Assembly (NCBI GenBank): GCA_964505195.1
Contig: CAZDGV010000002.1
Coordinates: 62,001-126,000 of the forward strand
Direction of reading: 5' to 3'
Length of the DNA: 64,000 nucleotides
Source of the DNA: CAZDGV01 sp964505195
Lineage (GTDB): Bacteria > Bacteroidota > Bacteroidia > Chitinophagales > Chitinophagaceae
Within the stretch, counting starts at the first letter, position 1. The number at the start of each line of letters is the position of its first letter. The notes beneath the pieces were generated by a model that ran no database searches, was not told the DNA's origin, and saw only the letters and a list, made by a program, of their open reading frames with translations. Below are positions 26,746 to 36,222 of this stretch, piece by piece. The translations under genes were made by a program, and so were the position numbers.

Positions 26746-29211
26746 TCAATCGGAAGCATTTGAAACGTTAAATGGCATGGAGACGCGTATTTCTGTCCCG
26801 CTGTATTTTCCGTTAAAATATCCCTGCACCATACTCATGCGCAATATTCTTACGATGTTTTCAAAACCTGCATGCCATTCCATGTAGCGCGTTTGTTGAA
26901 ACCAAACCGCACTATAACCGGCTACGAAATGCCAGTTCAGTTTTTTGATTACCGGAATTTTATTCGTTAGAAAACCATTCAAATGATATTCTGTAAAAAC
27001 AGCCGCGTAAAGAGGTGCCGTATTGCTTAGTTTGTAATAAGCGGGTAATTGAAAAGTGGTTAGATAATCCTGACTGAAAACCAATCGGTTTCCGGGGAAA
27101 TGTTTCATGTCCTGAACTTCTACCCTTCTGTCATTTGTGAAGCCGCCGGTTTGCAAACGATATGAAATGCGTCCAGCCAGTTTCAAATTGAGATTATCCC
27201 GAATGGTAAACTGCCATTTATCGAAGTCGGCATCACTTTTCAACACATTGCGCAAGCCCTTGCTGTACTGTAAATTGAACACCGGCCATTTGGATCCGAT
27301 ATTGATGGAACGCTCCGGTAAGTCAATATAGCGGGCCCCGGGTTGGTAGTTAATTCCAATATTGAAAACGCTGGCGCGATGAGCAATAAAATTGTTGCCC
27401 ATCAAATATGTCGGATAATTCGGCTTGAAGGATACCGGATTATTGAAAATGGAATAATTACTTGTATTTTCAAGCGGTCGACGATTTTGATGCTGGAAGC
27501 TTAGGTTAATCCGAATTCCTTTCCCCAATCCTTTGTTCAACTGAAGCCTAACATAATCTGCACTGTAGAGATTCATGAAATTATTACCATAAAACAATGC
27601 CTGAATAGTATTATCAAATTCACTGATTGGATTATCATTGTTTAATTGAAACATTCTTTTTCCGCCAGCAACAGAAATTGATTCAGGATTTTTTTTGCCA
27701 CTACTATACCGAACAGTACCCCAGGCATGCAATAATTGATTACTAAGCCCGTAACGCATATGCGGAATAACGACTAGTCGCTTTCTTGATGAAAAGGTTT
27801 TTTCATAAGTAAACGGCGCATCGATCACCATGCCTTCTACCGGATTGTACTGCAAGGTTTGCAAAACAGAAGGGATAGTGAAATAAGTGTTGCGGGAAGA
27901 ACGAGCAATGGTTTTACCCTGAAACATAACATTACCAACACTGTATTTTCGATTATTTTTCCGATCGATGCTGTCTTTATAAGCATCCGTTTCCCTTATT
28001 TTTTCCAGACTGTCCTTTCGAACATAATCTTGGGCTTCCTCGGGCAATAAAGGCACAGGGCGGATACTATCCCAAAAAGATTTCTTCATTTTATTAGCGC
28101 CATCTTGTACGCGCAGAATGACATTGTTGAAATATTTCTTTTCGTATTTCGGATCAAGATTGAAATTGCTGTACACCTTTATAAAACTACCACCTGCATC
28201 GAATCCAAAAATTTTAATGGTTGGTATCAAGACCTGACTTTTCAATACCCATGCATTACGCGTGATAGGTTGATAGAGCTGCTCAATAACTAATGTATCG
28301 ATAAGGTTTACCTGTGATGTTTTATTCAGCGAAAGCTGTAAACTATGTATGCGCCATTGTCCTTCAACAATTTGAATGTACCCGTTAAACAAAGGCTCCA
28401 TCTGACGCTTCGGGATCACTTTGATCTTGCTGATCATATTACCCTCTTCAAAAAAGTACCCTTCGTAGCGATAGCGATAGTATTGAAATGCATTATCTGC
28501 TATCGGTGAAATAAAGCCACGGGGATTGACTGAGCTGCTTATCTGTACAATATTTTCATAAAAAGAATAAAATCTTGGATCAGCAAATCCATAGTCATTG
28601 CTTCGCCCGCTTACTCTCGTCGAAATCACTTCCGACTTAAACAGATTTGGCCGATCAACACTTAAACGAGACAACGTTTCTGACAAGTAAATTACTTTTT
28701 GCTTGCTCGTATCGCCATCCTCAAAATCAACCTCTTGCCCCATGAACTTTTTAGGGTAATCGCGCAAGCGTAAAACCCCTTTTACATAAACATCGCATTG
28801 ATAGATTTCATTTTCATTCAAATAGGTCTTGCGGTTTTTGATCGCATTTCGAATAATTTGATCTGCAGGATTTTCTCCGGCTTTCACCACTACTTCTTGC
28901 AAATTAATTTGCAGTTCATTGAGGACAAATTCAACATTTATCGATTCGTTACCCACCACCACCGTTTTTTCTTGCCGTACATAACCTACATGCTGACATA
29001 TAAGGGTGTAGGTACCGGAAGGCAATACCATCCTGAAAAAACCAAGATCATTGGCGGTAGTACTTATTTTTCTTCCCTGAACACTGATGGTGGAAAAAGG
29101 GAGTACATTCCCCTTATCATCTTTTACGGTACCACTTATTTCGCCAGCGCTTACGTTTAAAGAAACTAACAAAAGAAAAAAGGTGTATAACCTAAGCATC
29201 ATAATGCGCAA
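26746..29211 (-). CDS. DUF5686 outer-membrane protein with carboxypeptidase-like domain
   Basis: 821 residues. A signal peptide (cut near VSAG, residue 23) is followed by a CarboxypepD_reg-like domain (about 24-100; GTVKDDKGNVLPFSTISVQG). The long DUF5686 region has alternating patterns typical of an outer-membrane beta barrel in its second half. No plug domain is visible, so it is not a TonB-dependent receptor. The biochemical role is unknown. The start may be Met1, Met4 or Met5; all give the same mature protein. Confidence 0.82.
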   Translation of the reverse strand: MRIMMLRLYTFFLLLVSLNVSAGEISGTVKDDKGNVLPFSTISVQGRKISTTANDLGFFRMVLPSGTYTLICQHVGYVRQEKTVVVGNESINVEFVLNELQINLQEVVVKAGENPADQIIRNAIKNRKTYLNENEIYQCDVYVKGVLRLRDYPKKFMGQEVDFEDGDTSKQKVIYLSETLSRLSVDRPNLFKSEVISTRVSGRSNDYGFADPRFYSFYENIVQISSSVNPRGFISPIADNAFQYYRYRYEGYFFEEGNMISKIKVIPKRQMEPLFNGYIQIVEGQWRIHSLQLSLNKTSQVNLIDTLVIEQLYQPITRNAWVLKSQVLIPTIKIFGFDAGGSFIKVYSNFNLDPKYEKKYFNNVILRVQDGANKMKKSFWDSIRPVPLLPEEAQDYVRKDSLEKIRETDAYKDSIDRKNNRKYSVGNVMFQGKTIARSSRNTYFTIPSVLQTLQYNPVEGMVIDAPFTYEKTFSSRKRLVVIPHMRYGLSNQLLHAWGTVRYSSGKKNPESISVAGGKRMFQLNNDNPISEFDNTIQALFYGNNFMNLYSADYVRLQLNKGLGKGIRINLSFQHQNRRPLENTSNYSIFNNPVSFKPNYPTYLMGNNFIAHRASVFNIGINYQPGARYIDLPERSINIGSKWPVFNLQYSKGLRNVLKSDADFDKWQFTIRDNLNLKLAGRISYRLQTGGFTNDRRVEVQDMKHFPGNRLVFSQDYLTTFQLPAYYKLSNTAPLYAAVFTEYHLNGFLTNKIPVIKKLNWHFVAGYSAVWFQQTRYMEWHAGFENIVRILRMSMVQGYFNGKYSGTEIRVSMPFNVSNASD

Positions 29212-29246
29212 ATTAACACCTCTCTATGTTAGTGTAATGCAAATTT

Positions 29247-29594
29247 TCAAGAAAAAAGTCGGCGAAAAAAGCATCCTGTTAAACCGGCAAAACCAGCGGT
29301 TATACCGCCTACCAATCCAGTTACAATTTTTATAAGCCAGGGAGACGATTGTTTGAATAACAATGCAGCAATTTTTCCGGAAAGCAACTGCTCATTGCTC
29401 ATGTCGATATAAGATGCCAGTCCGAACCAAAGCACAAACATGCCCAGTAAGGCTGAAAGAAACGAGAGATAGGGTTTTTGCGGAATAGCTGCTGCTACAA
29501 TGAATGCAGCAAGGGCAATCGCCCACCAGTCAAAAAACAACCCTCCTACATAGCCAAGCAATGCAGTTAAAACAAATGTTGCAAAGAATTTCAT
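29247..29594 (-). CDS. Small multi-span membrane protein, unknown
   Basis: 115 residues with about four hydrophobic segments: 5-22, 24-40, 45-64 and 88-108. It is rich in Gly and Ala, and I do not recognise a named family. It lies 24 bases after the penicillin acylase gene on the same strand, so it is probably co-transcribed with it. It sits 35 bases before the DUF5686 gene. Confidence 0.65.
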   Translation of the reverse strand: MKFFATFVLTALLGYVGGLFFDWWAIALAAFIVAAAIPQKPYLSFLSALLGMFVLWFGLASYIDMSNEQLLSGKIAALLFKQSSPWLIKIVTGLVGGITAGFAGLTGCFFRRLFS

Positions 29595-29618
29595 ATAAAT
29601 TAGTTTGCTCTTGAAAAA

Positions 29619-32054
29619 TTATCCTTTTGTAAATGTCATCGTCCAACGCTTACGGGGATGCGATTCATCACCTTTCTTATAATACCAAACACGATAAAAA
29701 GAGCCGCTCGCCCAGGTATCAACAAACTGATCGAAATAACGGCTTCCCGGATTGCCGCTTTGCCCTCCAGGATAAACCACCCATGCTTCTGTTTCATTAG
29801 TTAAATGCACTACCATACGCCAGCTAGGCCCATGATTGTGCTGAGTAGCATTTACAATATGCCTGCCCCCACCGATTGGCAATCCTGCACGCGCAAAGGG
29901 TTGTAAGGTTTTCAGCAAATGATACACCGTTGTATTCTTATATTTTCCCCACCTTAGTTTCCCTTCCTTTTCAAGATTGGCAAAGGTTGGTACACATACT
30001 TTGAAGGAAGATGTAACTAAATCGCTGAGCGTTTCTTTTGAATTGGTATGAACATCATCGACATAGCTCAGCGCAGTATCTTTCAAAAGCAACTCTAATA
30101 ATGTTCGTTCCCAAGGGTAAAAGCCCAGTTTTTTCAAAGATCCAATTTCATCATCCCATACTTTGCTTTCAAGCGTATCAAACCACATATTAAATATGGT
30201 TGCGCCTGCTTCTTCTACTCCATTCTGAAGATTCCAGTCGGTAAAAAGATTGAAGTATTTTAATTCATCGCTTGATAGGGTTGACAAATTGATATGACGC
30301 ATAAAAAGCGGTCTGGCGGTTGCTGCAAATTCATTATGATTATTGCTGAGCAGATGCTTCATATCATCTACCGTAATACCTTCCATGGATGCAAGTGCTC
30401 GATGAATGGTAATGCCACGGTAGAGATCATAGCCGCCGGGTATGTAATAAGGATAAGTGCCATCTGCAGGACGTTGATTTGCACTGCTAAGAAAGCCTCT
30501 TTCCGGATTAAGACTATGCGGATTTTCCTGCTGAGGTATTACACCCTGCCACATAAAGCTGCTATCGTAACCCGGCATTACATACATTCCTTGACGATCC
30601 CAACGGGCAGGAAACTCTCCCTGCTGCCATATTGCAATGTCACCGGATTTGGAAGCAAAAATGAAGTTTTGTCCGGGCGTACGAAAATGTTTGATTGCTT
30701 CTAAGTATTCTGCATAGTTGCGAGCATGGTTCAGCGAATAAAAGGCCAGCGCTTCATTGGAAGGATCATGCCCTTTCCAACGTACAGCCAAATTTTTTCC
30801 TTTCAATGATTCTGCCATGAAACTTTGATCGTACATCACCGGTCCGAAAATGGTGTATGCAACCGTGTCATAAAAAACAGATCCATCTTTTTTGCGAATC
30901 GTTTCAATGCGAATTTTGGTATCCTTCCACTCACCATTGAACCAATACTGCTTCTTGGATTCGTCTTTAAAACGAATCTCATAATAATCGCGCACATCGC
31001 GCTGCGAGTTGGTTACACCCCATGCAATGCTGTCGTTGAAGCCAATTACAACTCCGGGAATACCCGGGAATGATGTGCCGTAAACATTGATGTCGGGACC
31101 AGACATTTGCATCTCATACCAAATGGCCGGTAAGGTTAATTCAAGATGCGGATCGTTGGTAAGAATAGGCGCACCGCTTTTTGTTTTTTTTCCACTAACC
31201 ACCCAGTTATTGCTACCATTATCCGGATGCGGTTTATCCAGTTCAACCAATGTAAGTGAATCAGATTGATTGAAATACAGCGAATCTACATTTTTGGGCA
31301 TGATGGGTTGAATACCCGGCTTTTCAAATGCAGTGCCTTTGGGAATAATGGGATCAAGCGAATCGGGTAATGCGGGAAATAAGAGTTGAATTTGCGCGTC
31401 TGAAAAAACAGCTTTAGCAGCCGTAAAAGGGAGATCATCTACATTACCCGCAAGGGTTTTGGTCATCGCCTTTACAAACAATGCAATTTTGAGGTTATTC
31501 CATTTTTCGGGGCGATATCCAAGCAATTTATATTCCAATGGCAATTCACTGTCCGACAAACTTTCGATATAGGTATTCACTCCTGCTGTGTAAGCATCAC
31601 AAAGACCTTTGGTTGTAGGATCTGATTCCATCACCTGCAGCATATTCTCAGCTGCATATACCATACCCAATCTGCGTTGTTCACGATCATAATTTAACGC
31701 AACATCCCCTACTATTTCAGAAACGCGTCCTGCAGCAGCATGCGTTTGAAACTCCATTTGCCATAGTCTGAAACGAGCGTGTAAGAAGCCTTGGACAAAG
31801 ATGGCATCCAACTGATTATCGGAATAGATATGGGGAACCAGCCTGTCATCGAAATAAACATTTACTTCTCCGTTAATTCCGGGAAGCTGATGTGTTTCAT
31901 TGAAATTATAGTTATGTGCTTCAGCATTTTGCCAGAAACCATGCTGCGGACTTAAGAAACTTCCAAAAGCGGGAGCGGGTCCGATACGGGTATTAAGTGC
32001 ATATACAAGTGCCAAAGTGATGGCTGCGGAAAGAGAAAACGATAAATATTTCAT
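29619..32054 (-). CDS. Penicillin acylase family N-terminal-nucleophile hydrolase
   Basis: S45-family amidase, 811 residues, made as a self-cleaving precursor. An N-terminal signal or anchor segment (about 5-22) directs it to the periplasm. The A-chain is followed by the junction DNG-Ser281 (SNNWVVSG), where autocleavage should free the catalytic Ser of the B-chain. Family motifs TNDPHLELTLPAIWYE and GVVIGFNDSIAWGVTN follow. Natural substrates may be acyl-amides such as acyl-homoserine lactones or peptides; this cannot be told from sequence. A small membrane gene follows. Confidence 0.92.
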   Translation of the reverse strand: MKYLSFSLSAAITLALVYALNTRIGPAPAFGSFLSPQHGFWQNAEAHNYNFNETHQLPGINGEVNVYFDDRLVPHIYSDNQLDAIFVQGFLHARFRLWQMEFQTHAAAGRVSEIVGDVALNYDREQRRLGMVYAAENMLQVMESDPTTKGLCDAYTAGVNTYIESLSDSELPLEYKLLGYRPEKWNNLKIALFVKAMTKTLAGNVDDLPFTAAKAVFSDAQIQLLFPALPDSLDPIIPKGTAFEKPGIQPIMPKNVDSLYFNQSDSLTLVELDKPHPDNGSNNWVVSGKKTKSGAPILTNDPHLELTLPAIWYEMQMSGPDINVYGTSFPGIPGVVIGFNDSIAWGVTNSQRDVRDYYEIRFKDESKKQYWFNGEWKDTKIRIETIRKKDGSVFYDTVAYTIFGPVMYDQSFMAESLKGKNLAVRWKGHDPSNEALAFYSLNHARNYAEYLEAIKHFRTPGQNFIFASKSGDIAIWQQGEFPARWDRQGMYVMPGYDSSFMWQGVIPQQENPHSLNPERGFLSSANQRPADGTYPYYIPGGYDLYRGITIHRALASMEGITVDDMKHLLSNNHNEFAATARPLFMRHINLSTLSSDELKYFNLFTDWNLQNGVEEAGATIFNMWFDTLESKVWDDEIGSLKKLGFYPWERTLLELLLKDTALSYVDDVHTNSKETLSDLVTSSFKVCVPTFANLEKEGKLRWGKYKNTTVYHLLKTLQPFARAGLPIGGGRHIVNATQHNHGPSWRMVVHLTNETEAWVVYPGGQSGNPGSRYFDQFVDTWASGSFYRVWYYKKGDESHPRKRWTMTFTKG

Positions 32055-32087
32055 ATGTCTTCGATCTAAATTGGGTGGAAATTACAT

Positions 32088-32109
32088 AAAAAAAGCCTTG
32101 CCAATGGCT
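32088..32109 (-). terminator. Weak terminator candidate after the GSCFA gene
   Basis: On the minus strand AGCC/GGCT form a short stem with an eight-base loop, followed by seven T. It lies about 40 bases past the GSCFA stop. The stem is only four bases, so the call is tentative. Confidence 0.35.
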
Positions 32110-32147
32110 CAAATCTTTATATGCTTTTAAATCAGTTGTAGATAGGC

Positions 32148-33191
32148 TCATTTGAAGGCAGAAACCGCCGATTCAAAATAGTCTAACTCCTCTTTGAAAT
32201 CCAGATAAGGATATTGAAGCGCCATCGTCTTCGTTTTTTCAAGCATTTTAATCAGAAAGGCACGGTGCGGTTCGCTGTGGGGATGCAAGGGTTTGTGGTT
32301 GCGGGCTAATACCAACTGCCGCATTTCTTCCGCTATTAATTGTGTTTGTTTTTCAAATGCGAATCGAGCAAATTCTTCCAATACTATACCAGTGCCCGCA
32401 TAGTTGGGATGCACCAAATCGCTGTCGTAAAAGCGATGATCCCGTAGCACGTCAATCATCAGCTCATAGGATGGAAAATAAAATACACCCTGAAATTGAC
32501 TTACCATTGCATGCACCACTTCTATCAAGCGGGCTTTGCTTCGGTTATTATTCACTACCCCATCTCGTAAATGGCGCACCGGACTTACCGTTAAAATGAT
32601 TTTGAGGGTCGGATTATAATGCAACAAGCCATGTATTGTGTTTTCTAAAACAGATAATTGATCTTCGATCGATACCAGCTTTTTATCAAAAAAAGATCCG
32701 GGCACCTTATGACAATTGGCAACCGCATATTCCAACCCGAACGACTTAATTGCATTGAGTGTAATTTTTAAAGAAGCGGGAACGGTATCGTTGAGTACAT
32801 AGGTGTAAGAAGTTCCGAAAGTAATGATAAGCCAATCTGCATTGCTGAGATACGCTTTGGCTGTAGCAAGCTGTGTGTTAATTTTTTCGAGCGTGTCTGC
32901 TGCCTTTGGCTCTGAAAATTTTGAATGATGCGCCCAACTTTGATATAAGCCGTTGTACTGGAATATGTCGTGCTCGTTGTAGTAATCGCCGCTGATATAA
33001 GATTGCAACGCATTGCAAACGCTGACGGCATCGAATACAATGCCATTGGGATTTTGAAATACATTAAACTTCATTTCCCGCAAACTGTTGCCTATATGCT
33101 CTGTAAAGCAAGAGCCCATCAGCATGATTTTGTCTCTATGCGTAATGGGTGGTTTTAAAGATCCTGCGTCAAAAGGCAACATCAAATTCAT
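32148..33191 (-). CDS. GSCFA domain protein
   Basis: 347 residues. The name-giving motif is seen as GSCFTEHIG at residues 26-34. Further landmarks are ADWLIITFGTSYTY and ILTVSPVRHLRDG, with HPNYAGTG near the end. The GSCFA family resembles SGNH-type hydrolases, with Ser in block I and Asp/His (DLVHPNY) in block V. A carbohydrate or lipid esterase role is therefore plausible but unproven. The start overlaps the stop of the HMG-CoA lyase gene by four bases. Confidence 0.87.
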   Translation of the reverse strand: MNLMLPFDAGSLKPPITHRDKIMLMGSCFTEHIGNSLREMKFNVFQNPNGIVFDAVSVCNALQSYISGDYYNEHDIFQYNGLYQSWAHHSKFSEPKAADTLEKINTQLATAKAYLSNADWLIITFGTSYTYVLNDTVPASLKITLNAIKSFGLEYAVANCHKVPGSFFDKKLVSIEDQLSVLENTIHGLLHYNPTLKIILTVSPVRHLRDGVVNNNRSKARLIEVVHAMVSQFQGVFYFPSYELMIDVLRDHRFYDSDLVHPNYAGTGIVLEEFARFAFEKQTQLIAEEMRQLVLARNHKPLHPHSEPHRAFLIKMLEKTKTMALQYPYLDFKEELDYFESAVSAFK

Positions 33192-34039
33192 GAAACAAAA
33201 ATTTCATTTGCAATATCCAGCGAGGCTTCAAACGCATCCTGATTAATATGAGAAAGATGTCCGCGTTGTTGTAAAAATGATAGGATGTTTTCTGTTTTCA
33301 TATTGCCTACCAAATCATCTTTCGCCATGGGGCAGCCACCAATTCCCTTGAGTGCACCATCAAAACGCACACATCCCTCAATGTATGCAGCCGAGAGTTT
33401 TTCTTCCCAGTTATGTGCAGATGAATGCAAATGCACCCCCCACTCTACCTCCGCATATTGAGCCTTTAGTGTCTTTAGTGCAATACTGATCTGATCAGGG
33501 CTGGCAAGACCAACTGTATCAGCCAGAGAAATGATCTGAACACCTTTACGAATCATCTTTTCTGTCCATTCCAGAAGAATCTCTTCATGATATGGATCAC
33601 CATAAGGATTACCAAAGCCCATACTCATGTAAATAACCAATTCCTTTTTATGTTTGATACAGAGTGAAATAACTTCATCTACTCTTTGATCGCTTTCTGA
33701 CATACTGCTGTTGGTATTCCGCATTTGAAAAGTAGGCGAAATGGAAAAAGGGAATCCTAAATAGTTTATTTCATCAAACTGCACTGCTTCCTGCGCACCT
33801 CTTTGGTTGGCTACTATGACCAGGAGTTTTGTTTTTGAATTTATATTATTAAGCTGAGGAATTACAACTGCAGTATCTGCCATCTGGGGAATGGCCTTGG
33901 GCGAAACAAAGCTTCCGCAATCGATGGTGTCGAATCCCACCTTCAAGAGCTGATTGATGTACCGTACTTTATCAGTAGTCGCAATGGGCTTTTGCCATCC
34001 TTGCATGGCATCTCTCGGACATTCAATCAGTTTAAACAT
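33188..34039 (-). CDS. Hydroxymethylglutaryl-CoA lyase
   Basis: Cleaves HMG-CoA to acetyl-CoA and acetoacetate in leucine and ketone metabolism. It is a DRE-TIM metallolyase of 283 residues. Visible features are ECPRDAMQGW at the N-terminus (substrate and metal site), a VHLHSSAHNW metal-His motif, and GIGGCPMAKDDLVGN carrying the catalytic Cys. The frame is open to 34054, but the Met at 34039 gives the standard N-terminus. It follows rlmB after 33 bases. Confidence 0.9.
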   Translation of the reverse strand: MFKLIECPRDAMQGWQKPIATTDKVRYINQLLKVGFDTIDCGSFVSPKAIPQMADTAVVIPQLNNINSKTKLLVIVANQRGAQEAVQFDEINYLGFPFSISPTFQMRNTNSSMSESDQRVDEVISLCIKHKKELVIYMSMGFGNPYGDPYHEEILLEWTEKMIRKGVQIISLADTVGLASPDQISIALKTLKAQYAEVEWGVHLHSSAHNWEEKLSAAYIEGCVRFDGALKGIGGCPMAKDDLVGNMKTENILSFLQQRGHLSHINQDAFEASLDIANEIFVS

Positions 34040-34072
34040 ATCAGTTCCCATCATTGAATTTGCAATGTTGAT

Positions 34073-34846
34073 TTACAATTGCTGTAAGCGTTGACGCATG
34101 GCTTCATATAAAATCATGCCTGCGGCAACGGAAACGTTCAAGCTCTCAAAATCAGTTATCATCGGAATACGAATCTGGCGATCACAGATTTTCATTAGCG
34201 CAGGATAAATTCCTTTTTCCTCACTTCCCATTACAATGGCACACGGGAGCGTAAAATCGGTTTCTGAAATGGTTTGTTCAGCTTTCATGGCACTGGCAAA
34301 AACGGAGATGCCATTTAAATGAAGTTCATCTACCGCTTTCATTAAACTGGGCACTCTGCAAATCATGATTTTTTCAAGAGCACCGGCACTGGTAAGCATT
34401 GCATCTTCATTCAAAGCGCCCACACCTTTTTCAGGGATGATGATGGCTTGTACCCCGCAACAATAGGCTGTTCGTGCAATTGCCCCAATATTGCGCACAT
34501 CGGTAATACCATCCAATATTAAGAACAATGGAACTTGTCCGCGGTCATGTATCCATGAAACGGCATCCTGTAATTGCTGATAACGTATTTTAGAAAGCAG
34601 GGCAACGCAGCCATCATGATCGGGCACATGAAAGGATTCAATTTTTGCAAGGGGTACGCTGTTCACCGGAACAAGCTGCTGTGCGGCTTTGGCTCTAATT
34701 TCATCAATCATGCCGCCCCTTAATTTTTGATCTACATAAATCCGATCGAGTTGCTTTCCCTCATGCAGCGCCTGCAAAACAGGCATTCTGCCCGCAATAA
34801 GCATTGATTTTTTAGGCCTGTTTTGTTTTTGCCGGAACTGCTTCAT
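34073..34846 (-). CDS. rlmB: 23S rRNA (guanosine-2'-O)-methyltransferase, TrmH/SpoU family
   Basis: SAM-dependent 2'-O-methyltransferase of 257 residues, expected to modify G2251 of 23S rRNA. An N-terminal substrate-binding domain (about 12-85, GRMPVLQALHEG) is followed by the knotted SPOUT domain with DGITDVRNIGAIARTAYC, VMGSEEKGIYP and IPMITDFESLNVSVAAG. These motifs separate RlmB from other SpoU enzymes. It stands downstream of a metK terminator, so it probably has its own promoter; a near-match TTTCTTTG is present. Confidence 0.93.
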   Translation of the reverse strand: MKQFRQKQNRPKKSMLIAGRMPVLQALHEGKQLDRIYVDQKLRGGMIDEIRAKAAQQLVPVNSVPLAKIESFHVPDHDGCVALLSKIRYQQLQDAVSWIHDRGQVPLFLILDGITDVRNIGAIARTAYCCGVQAIIIPEKGVGALNEDAMLTSAGALEKIMICRVPSLMKAVDELHLNGISVFASAMKAEQTISETDFTLPCAIVMGSEEKGIYPALMKICDRQIRIPMITDFESLNVSVAAGMILYEAMRQRLQQL

Positions 34847-34863
34847 AGTTACAAAGAAAAAGA

Positions 34864-34892
34864 AAACCCATAAGCATAAGGCCTATGGGTTT
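34864..34892 (-). terminator. Terminator after metK
   Basis: A perfect 9-base inverted repeat (AAACCCATA/TATGGGTTT) about 20 bases past the metK stop. It is followed on the minus strand by an interrupted T tract (TTCTTTTTC). Confidence 0.7.
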
Positions 34893-34912
34893 AAAAAAAA
34901 TGATTAACGAAC

Positions 34913-36169
34913 TTATTTAAGTCCGAAAGCCTTTTTCACCTGCGATACATAATCCAGTTTTTCCCAGGTAAACAGCTCTACTTTTACTTTTTTCTCGTTA
35001 GGCTTTCCTTGATTGAACACTTTCACCTTTGTTTCAGGCTTTCTGCCCATATGCCCATAAGCAGCAGTCTCCTGATAAATGGGTGATCTGAGCTTAAGGC
35101 GCTTTTCAATAAAGTATGGGCGCATATCGAAAATTGACTCGATCTTCTTTCCTATCTGTCCATCGGTAAGTTTCACTTTAGCCGTTCCACGTGTATCCAC
35201 ATGAATAGAAGTAGGCTTTGCCACACCAATAGCATAGGACACTTGCACCAATACTTCTTCGCAAACGCCTGCAGCTACCATATTTTTTGCAATATGACGC
35301 GCAGCATAGGCGGCACTGCGATCCACTTTGGAAGGATCTTTACCGCTGAATGCACCACCACCGTGTGCACCTTTACCACCGTAGGTATCTACAATGATTT
35401 TTCGGCCGGTAAGTCCGGTATCTCCATGAGGTCCGCCGATTACAAATTTTCCGGTGGGGTTGATATGATAGTTGATATTTCCTTTGAAATACGCACGATA
35501 CTTTGGATATGCTTTCAGAATACGCGGAATCAGGATTTCCTGGATGTCCTTGCTGATTTTCTTCTGCATTTTCTTCTCATCCTTATCAAAATCATCGTGT
35601 TGTGTTGACACAACAATGGTTTCAACACGCAAGGGCTTATTATTGTCGGCGTATTCAAGTGTTACCTGGCTTTTAGCATCAGGACGCAGATACTTCATCA
35701 CTTTTCCTTCACGACGGATATCCGCAAGCTCCTGCAGAATCTTATGCGCAAGGTCTAGCGCCAAAGGCATATAATCATCGGTTTCATTGGTGGCATAACC
35801 AAACATGATACCCTGATCACCAGCACCCTGATCTTCTTTATTTTTTCTTTCTACGCCTTGATTAATATCGGCAGACTGCTCATGAATGGCAGAAAGAATG
35901 CCACAGCTGCTGGCTTCAAACATATATTCACTCCGCGTGTAGCCAATTTTACGAATCACTTCGCGCGCAATGTCTTGCACATCTAAATAGGCGTTCGACT
36001 TTACTTCACCGGCAAGCACTACCTGACCGGTAGTTACCAATGTTTCGCAAGCAACTTTAGAATGCGGGTCATAAGCCAGGAAATGATCGATTAACGCGTC
36101 AGAAATTTGATCAGCAACTTTATCCGGATGTCCTTCTGAAACACTCTCGGATGTAAATAGGTAAGGCAT
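34913..36169 (-). CDS. metK: S-adenosylmethionine synthetase
   Basis: Makes SAM from Met and ATP. 418 residues, slightly longer than E. coli MetK. ATP-site motifs are SEGHPDKVADQISDA near residue 13 and GAGDQGIMFGYA. The P-loop-like GGGAFSGKDPSKVDRSAAY is also present, as is a Lys-rich insertion near 195-215 (DKDEKKMQKKISKD) and a basic C-terminal tail, both common in Bacteroidota. It has its own terminator and a perfect -7 box with a short leader, so it is a single-gene unit. No SAM riboswitch fits in the 53-base upstream gap. Confidence 0.97.
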   Translation of the reverse strand: MPYLFTSESVSEGHPDKVADQISDALIDHFLAYDPHSKVACETLVTTGQVVLAGEVKSNAYLDVQDIAREVIRKIGYTRSEYMFEASSCGILSAIHEQSADINQGVERKNKEDQGAGDQGIMFGYATNETDDYMPLALDLAHKILQELADIRREGKVMKYLRPDAKSQVTLEYADNNKPLRVETIVVSTQHDDFDKDEKKMQKKISKDIQEILIPRILKAYPKYRAYFKGNINYHINPTGKFVIGGPHGDTGLTGRKIIVDTYGGKGAHGGGAFSGKDPSKVDRSAAYAARHIAKNMVAAGVCEEVLVQVSYAIGVAKPTSIHVDTRGTAKVKLTDGQIGKKIESIFDMRPYFIEKRLKLRSPIYQETAAYGHMGRKPETKVKVFNQGKPNEKKVKVELFTWEKLDYVSQVKKAFGLK

Positions 36170-36193
36170 AGTTTAAATGAGGGTTTTGAAACG

Positions 36194-36201
36194 CAAATAT
36201 A
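36194..36201 (-). promoter_or_regulatory. Putative -7 box for metK
   Basis: TATATTTG on the minus strand, an exact TAnnTTTG match in the 53-base gap between the DUF4270 gene and metK. The predicted leader is about 18 bases. No clear -33 element. Confidence 0.45.
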
Positions 36202-36222
36202 AGTTCAGAAATGGTTGAATAC

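Noticed and set aside
36170..36222. SAM riboswitch before metK
   Set aside because: Only 53 bases lie between the genes and they hold a promoter box; no room for a SAM aptamer.
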